IMG/VR virus record: IMGVR_UViG_3300021093_003079 | Location: 1-20,258 of that record | Direction: 5' to 3' (one strand) | DNA length: 20,258 nt | Origin: a virus | In this document: positions 18,401 through 20,258 of the stretch, piece by piece | Numbering within the stretch: the first letter of the stretch is position 1 | How the letters are laid out: each line of letters begins with the position of its first letter | Made by a program: the position numbers and the translations under genes | The notes under the pieces: model-generated | Seen by the model: the letters and a program-made list of their open reading frames with translations, nothing else | Databases searched by the model: none | What the model was told of the DNA's origin: nothing

Positions 18401-20258
18401 AACAATTGATCAGCTTGCTGGGCAAACTGGGTTGCGCCTAGCTAGGTTGTTTGAAGGGTTGGAAGAAAGAGTACTAAAATTCATTGATGAACACGAGAGT
18501 ATAAAGGACAAGAAAAAAAGAAAAAAAGATGCCGAATTAGGATTTACTAGGTTATTGTGGCAAGCTGCTATATGGAACGGCACGGCTTCAAGAAACAGAA
18601 CAGAATATGGATATTCATCTTACCCAGCAGAAATGGCGGGTGATTTGGTAAATATGCTCAGTGGTCCTGCTTGGGGTCTAGCGCAATCTCCTGAATTAAC
18701 AGGAGAACTGATTGCAAGTTCATTACAAACCAAAGGATCTAGTTTAGTTATGGGTCCATTTAAAGGGTTGTTAAATCTGTTAAAAGTTTGGGATAGAAAT
18801 GATTCTTCTGTTAAAAATGATGTTTCTGATTTAATGACCTCTTTTGAAGATTTTTCAGCTACCCACTCATCTCACTTCAGTGATGGTTTTGCTGATATTG
18901 ATTTTGATTCTACTGATGATATCTACAGACGTATATTAGACTTAGAACCAGACGATGAAAGTAAATTAGCTTGGTTGGCAAACAAGAGTAAAAAACTAGG
19001 ACAAATAGCAGTTATTTCTAGTGGTATTAATGATAACACTAATTTAACTAGGTTTTATGCCAAGGGTAGATTTATCAGAATGGTTAGAGAACAAATTTAT
19101 TCTGGCAAGTTAAAAAAGTTTTTGCAGTTGCGTGAAAATGCCAGGGAAGAAATGTCTGTCTTATTAGCCGATTCTAAGTATAATGTTTCGTCTGAAAGAT
19201 TGTTGTGGAAGAAGCACAAAGCATTAGCTCGCCAAGCCGGTTTAAACCCTCGTTTAGCCCTTGCTTGTACTAGGTGTGGTCTAGATACGGTCGAATCGTT
19301 AGAAGCCTTGGTATGGGGTTTAAACCACATTAAAGCTGTAAATAACATAATTGACTTCAGGGATCTTACACTAGCCCATATTGAACTGTCAGAAATGAAT
19401 AACCCACCAGTAGACCCCAAGTTATTTCAAAGAACAATTAATGCATTTGGCACTGGGATTGAACGTTTGATAAGAAAGAGAAGCGTTACTTCTGAGTATG
19501 GTTTAAATCAAGTCATAGGGGATATGGAAAGAAGTTCTACTTTCCGGTGGCTGCATAAACTAACAAACTACATGAGAACGTGGTTTGACGATAGAATGCT
19601 CAGTATTCCGGAAACAGGGGTAACTAAATTTGCTATTGGTTCTGTTATTGCACTAGGAACATGGGAACTGAGTTGGACTTTAATGAGAGAGTGGATGAAG
19701 GGTCGGGATATGGAAGATATTATAACTGAAATCGAAGAAGATCCTTGGAAGTACATTGTAAGATATATTACAAGATTACCTATGTTTGGATCTTTTAGTC
19801 CTGTGTTTGAAGGTATTATTTCTTTAGTTGCTGGAGCTTTAAATCTTACTGGACCACAAAATAAAAGGTTAGGTTTTCAACAAGGTTTGAATGCAAGCAT
19901 TATGCAGCTTGGAACCGGAGGTATAGGTATTGGTTCTAATGTTATCTCATCATTTATTAACAAATTATTGGATATTCCCGAAACATATGGACTCGGTGTT
20001 ATAGGTCTACCCATTAATAATTCCCCTTACGCACTCCCAGTAAGGTTGCTTGAAGAAAGTAGAGATTTTGAAAGACAATCAGCAATTCAGTTTATTATTG
20101 ATGGTATGCAAAACAAAGAACGCCCATACATAGAAAGAGGTCGATCATCTAGAACATCTGTTTCGGATAATGTTCCAATACCAGCTGTAGATTACCCAGT
20201 TAATAAGTTGAACATGCAAGACCCCAAAGTTAGAGAAATGGCATACCCTGATTATAGA
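9405..20258 (+). CDS. Giant multidomain internal virion/ejection protein with metallopeptidase motif (partial, runs off window)
   Basis: Hand translation from the ATG at 9405 gives 3618 codons without a stop up to the last base, so the gene is 3'-incomplete. Visible parts in order: hydrophilic N-region (1-337); Gly/Ala-rich hydrophobic region (about 338-490); seven-fold Pro-rich heptad linker (764-811); zinc-peptidase-like domain with HEIGHVFGLFD at 975-985 and NPDELYAQAFA at 1026-1036; long charged helical region; QLTLF at 2081-2085; four-fold KPEVTETA linker (2267-2298); further Pro/Lys linker (about 2497-2537); helical C-region; hydrophobic Gly-rich segments from about 3406. Only four cysteines are visible (2552, 2640, 3288, 3291). 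Place and hydrophobic segments suggest the T7 gp16 role (1318 aa), but it is nearly three times as long. Modular make-up also recalls polyvalent proteins delivered by phages. Sampled lines in the middle are 18-28 % G+C versus 38-43 % nearer the N-terminus and 33-50 % nearer the C-terminus. No RNA polymerase motif was found. Confidence 0.85.
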   Translation, partial: MSKIYNESFLIPIGTKPRKFPEYTKLRDIQYQPWQSETKDLIPSTNLDDISNPINWSLFPPKTSITDAEARSLRDLAQLSTNDVLNNAWTGYGKDPSKALFLRTLLNQDPLTEIMVSDTEVNSDGINKRQEQLRRIAESTPEILNLPETKNQALRLKQELNYIHRKQNQIKTRYSEFSTADFYRGQEGILGGVVQKSIANVYDLLNNRTFSLEGGYNVLETFDEVLGTSLIPDSLKEFVVRPSTSTKDVENLVSRFDETFNYNEWFEDTVTKNNSFVAAGLLNAGISNETFALARNADHAYMMLTSKLLSNHIDKRLSKYHPSSFQEWVRNKPISLAQGIVNSGADLAAEAGIELGITTLLAMLPEATSKVGAGVGVVRLGTKASRFFDIFKKSLGTTAYAIGVGDVPRYALSWGLVRRTGMSYLPGFVGSGAVSILGQNSDLALANALYHYNPDMKSDFSWGEVGVTAALGGVFSAGLGLGFRIPEVALTWNRNRQIKNMFYSAFSIEPPKELLQPYPWNITASNISSFLSRKPKVITEDPLLKTVNKSLLQGTEPSLEQQNADARANAEAVSASRVVDNVEHTTNIPEDLKVQRLDTEIPEQFISRFIQSTKTWDDSSLAVLLDGLSPNRNFDKLTTREQFAVLLELEDFDVATVLNKVISNKRSEKVLSSVEKETLDFLEKTVYAGFKKDLLSKSYGVIKKLSEQDQAAVRQARAEGKPIGPRVVSDSVEEAKKTAQSIFDSVQDSVRSKNSVVIPKITEAVPPAAAVVPPATTVVPPVTAAVPPATKAVTPTTKAVPPVTKAAPTVKQEKIDEVTEDVQNEIEASTTQEIENNAENIQDSIRHKLFGGIEPKTNLKRLAATKRKKLGLSPEKQKKVLQVLQNPVNFLKLAQGNTEYISNFFERISSNKLGYSKESVRIILAATVNLNWNSSAARKISELNILEAGKRSKVNALTGDVSIESKADDIGNLLHEIGHVFGLFDYSATVQKIALQTDRSLIDFHAAALGLDKVKDKAILRYFTANPDELYAQAFATLMLDRVRLSVFMKDASAKSPAIIKALQKTFEVVVESLLNIIDTLKLDKVYNDSTLLETVKRGIESVERSADPILTQYQYFRLVVNDIIEAAKNKKVKLKNIVEITDLADKLNSTIEKEIGKTIKKDPRFKTRKADKRLGDSLVSQKFLFDVNELHSLIGFIKQLGVSNTIELNIVVDAFIQTKIQGLSTDNVSRFNAVFLENLKTNQIVFNTVVFNFLKDMAALGNKEARELDLTSIPVGKEKEIAELLSKKISGLSEVTAGDDLAARPTFRFATLDETISYFQKRQTAKKKIIEKQTKTPSIRIQTGLKSQMVEKPRVDTKSKDLLAPPRTPGDNEAADDAYKFDVQELFFDRRFSNKAFEILGISNIWEQNVVNTFGWSFKETEVNYEFVGKEMAWDEEGNNSYIDIISEETKLNYELENFWDDVKLYDKNKPENVEKIIVKIPDETSGVTAYRAYFVDVTKAKQILEKFGIKKSVSEFLTEATLVAPEGNAKKAYDKLVTRKSLLINNLLFKPTKKQLQQAIEKFQEYVDKTNSYDLAGFASYVGRKEDGRKTTLAQLSPMWLRFNLTKEQLKNRLLEDLDDEAQGGSELYAPPREPNKDLTPIATLQEEVDMRTDLSMSAFERKLLSLGITAKDYDNYYKKVLPDQKATKQNRTEVQTDILKLIIEDIQAERLIVKSNMDGNYSIKKANAIQQERNPVVKQNIKKDIEKLTEELTPESPVTVETVNAWFASDRAIKLVGKKIRRNNFEIAVDETLEKIKKSKFILDEQGKIVGIKDSESFKTIEDLEKLFQKSVDNQYKTIQGQLSGSSRAGLTGKNWRAFIDRRNEGIPEDKQLRSEKNETDEQWLVTEKKRYSELYREFEKEYKSNAVFGSVITAEDESGTIAVISSVEEREKEPLARTARNTMWSERINVLDPEGKTVFKNRIPKVERKDKWIWERLRKDKSTKEILEEAIDPSVIRKIGVITEKEIENSRNRVIKNIRELFKKLHGKDLDGLTEVEQVTFIEEYLKNKDKVPDPEPATREEVIQEAIRETEEREQQLTLFDTVNETDLNKPTEDPIVSVPNAAEDVTVVIHPEGTTPKVTPLTPHVNPQIGVKAAKKLKQQIITTAPTKQIDWTTADFKKYDDAKGEVKNKFYYNLKIIQGVLGSLPEEMLQGRKVDELLQGFEKLFADRQEKEAVKIFLSLMKELNIEGVRVVNPKGKTIYKFIWDTAEWSYGGITRSTIKPEVTETVKPEVTETAKPEVTETAKPEVTTKVGKPKVMPTQKAPNNKDVPIIQRTEKQPKTIPSILPVVTESDRVFIHMSEGNEAMRDNGTDVSSFVGLLKKYLRSLSEKDRKTLSGSIPDKFKELFLELVDINARIMFYNRELFQDELIVQRFWKAVDSILAQEDSAGIKLRVQKSLKQVYTEAAQKVSTPTKKFVSPLSHETVVFANKKIKLGFVDKLTQGIMDGTVEIKAPEKPIKIEEPKPLPSSKPVIEPPKVEKEVQTKKEKLTENALIDNMLDVVKNYCSHLLRQNNWVSWIFGGDERSNRNRWRAAMSGTVNFIQRAQLQGVTVRSLDETLRFLSALMDDSRTMTGHLVAPNTKPIRSFNGALQECFSTLSNLTKVHRLLQAEAKDLGLNKEQRSALLRLQWQTWTKKTSPTAKELKDVLGFDKDYTTLEKIFSEYRRQLLYINKEILGLEEKTEWRAVIDKNGNPVDADVYLPIQIKVDKVREKKEDPELFKKLIDSLVLTRTASKLKDDVLDVHTLIVMGILNLETQPSTLFGKNKKFKLSSSIPLDKKTLENLFVHRVEISGYKDLSKIEMSTELGKPGKDYFLVEEPNKTSASVYRIPKKLEDLSEADQVKYRETISGSMVHVLPEWKKELGGQSLIEKEIKDLLDFKAKVGKYTKARSMTKDGRPVIDLDDNDFYMTSVRNFSIEEVLSNQDLFEITRTDLHAAFQNFARNRLFNLKVQETIDQLAGQTGLRLARLFEGLEERVLKFIDEHESIKDKKKRKKDAELGFTRLLWQAAIWNGTASRNRTEYGYSSYPAEMAGDLVNMLSGPAWGLAQSPELTGELIASSLQTKGSSLVMGPFKGLLNLLKVWDRNDSSVKNDVSDLMTSFEDFSATHSSHFSDGFADIDFDSTDDIYRRILDLEPDDESKLAWLANKSKKLGQIAVISSGINDNTNLTRFYAKGRFIRMVREQIYSGKLKKFLQLRENAREEMSVLLADSKYNVSSERLLWKKHKALARQAGLNPRLALACTRCGLDTVESLEALVWGLNHIKAVNNIIDFRDLTLAHIELSEMNNPPVDPKLFQRTINAFGTGIERLIRKRSVTSEYGLNQVIGDMERSSTFRWLHKLTNYMRTWFDDRMLSIPETGVTKFAIGSVIALGTWELSWTLMREWMKGRDMEDIITEIEEDPWKYIVRYITRLPMFGSFSPVFEGIISLVAGALNLTGPQNKRLGFQQGLNASIMQLGTGGIGIGSNVISSFINKLLDIPETYGLGVIGLPINNSPYALPVRLLEESRDFERQSAIQFIIDGMQNKERPYIERGRSSRTSVSDNVPIPAVDYPVNKLNMQDPKVREMAYPDYR
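10416..10872 (+). other. Gly/Ala-rich hydrophobic region of the giant protein
   Basis: This encodes residues about 338-489. Several hydrophobic, small-residue-rich stretches occur in succession: GIELGITTLLAML, VGAGVGVV, TTAYAIGVG, YLPGFVGSGAVSILG and VTAALGGVFSAGLGLGF. They look like membrane-active or amphipathic helices rather than a soluble enzyme core. This fits a channel-forming ejection protein. Confidence 0.5.
11694..11837 (+). repeat. 21-base tandem repeat encoding a Pro/Val/Ala/Thr heptad linker
   Basis: Six full 21-base units (11694-11819) and a seventh shortened one encode AVPPAAA, VVPPATT, VVPPVTA, AVPPATK, AVTPTTK, AVPPVTK and AAPTVK. The units are degenerate at the DNA level, so the repeat is old or under protein-level selection. 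It lies at residues 764-811 between the N-terminal hydrophobic part and the peptidase-like domain and probably acts as an extended spacer. Confidence 0.9.
12291..12530 (+). other. Zinc metallopeptidase-like domain core
   Basis: This encodes residues about 963-1042 of the giant protein. HEIGHVFGLFD at 975-985 has the HExxH zinc motif and matches the longer metzincin pattern HExxHxxGxxD, where Asp985 would be the third ligand. Downstream NPDELYAQAFATLM (Glu1029) resembles the third-ligand helix of gluzincin-type peptidases found in large phage proteins. Catalytic Glu976 is present. Which class applies cannot be told by eye; a Met-turn is not evident. Confidence 0.65.
15645..15659 (+). other. 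Candidate sliding-clamp-binding peptide QLTLF
   Basis: This encodes residues 2081-2085 of the giant protein, between a charged helix (REETEEREQ type) and a polar, Pro-containing linker. QLTLF fits the bacterial beta-clamp-binding consensus QL(S/D)LF apart from Thr at position 3. The position in a probably disordered stretch is right for such a peptide, but a five-residue match is weak by itself. Confidence 0.3.
16203..16298 (+). repeat. 24-base tandem repeat (4 copies) encoding KPEVTETA
   Basis: Four units begin at 16203, 16227, 16251 and 16275. The first three are identical apart from GTT/GCT at the last codon, and the fourth diverges at its end (KPEVTTKV). Near-perfect identity suggests recent slippage expansion. 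The encoded acidic/Pro linker (residues 2267-2298) separates the middle and C-terminal parts of the giant protein. Confidence 0.95.
19620..19995 (+). other. C-terminal hydrophobic Gly-rich segments of the giant protein
   Basis: This encodes residues about 3406-3530. VTKFAIGSVIALGTWELSW is a transmembrane-like segment. It is followed by an acidic/aromatic stretch, then FEGIISLVAGALNLTGP and LGTGGIGIGSNVISSF. A run of this kind (R-x-P-x-x-G, hydrophobic helix, then GP) is common near the C-terminus of large podovirus internal virion proteins and supports a membrane-channel role. Confidence 0.5.

Noticed and set aside
19266-19277. CTRC (Cys3288 and Cys3291) as a zinc-binding knuckle.
   Set aside because: No second Cys/His pair at suitable distance is visible; an isolated CxxC is not enough.
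1-20258. tRNA genes, CRISPR arrays, IS elements, integrase or attachment sites.
   Set aside because: None was seen; virtually the whole window is accounted for by plus-strand coding sequence, and no lysogeny genes are visible.

Overview
The window looks like part of the late region of a lytic, short-tailed (podovirus-type) bacteriophage. Every gene I can support is on the + strand. Genes are packed with 0 to 79 bases between them or overlap, and there are no tRNA, rRNA, CRISPR or IS sequences. The DNA is AT-rich (most hand-counted 60-base lines are 25 to 45 % G+C), with many AGA arginine codons. Together with T7-like packaging and ejection genes, this suggests a phage of a low-GC, Gram-negative and possibly marine host. 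The host assignment is inference only.

Layout. Bases 1-620 hold three short overlapping genes: the 3' end of a gene with a C-terminal membrane-like segment, a tiny lipoprotein with a second membrane segment (possible lysis or spanin role), and a T7 gp18-like small terminase. Bases 624-657 can form an imperfect hairpin in the only real intergenic gap. Bases 700-2388 encode the large terminase, with ATPase and RNase H-like nuclease motifs intact. Bases 2385-2891 encode a small protein with a sulfotransferase-type PAPS-binding loop, an unexpected cargo gene stitched between packaging and virion genes.

Bases 2882-20258 are an ejection (internal core) protein block: a 216-aa gp14-like protein, a 351-aa protein of unknown family, a 1607-aa gp15-like protein with a C-terminal GH24 lysozyme domain, and a giant gene. 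The giant gene starts at 9405, abutting the lysozyme gene with no gap. It stays open for 3618 codons to the end of the window, where it is cut off. It carries an HExxHxxGxxD metallopeptidase signature, two tandem-repeat proline-rich linkers, a candidate sliding-clamp-binding peptide, and Gly/Ala-rich hydrophobic regions near both ends.

How it may work together. Terminase fills the capsid. The gp14/15/16-like proteins leave the virion ahead of the DNA, cut peptidoglycan with the lysozyme domain and build a channel across the envelope. The giant protein is far larger than T7 gp16 and may also deliver enzymatic domains into the host at the start of infection. The three preceding ejection genes have no cysteine and the visible giant protein has only four, which fits proteins threaded unfolded through the tail. 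The gene order (terminase before gp14-15-16) is not that of T7, so this phage is not a simple T7 relative.
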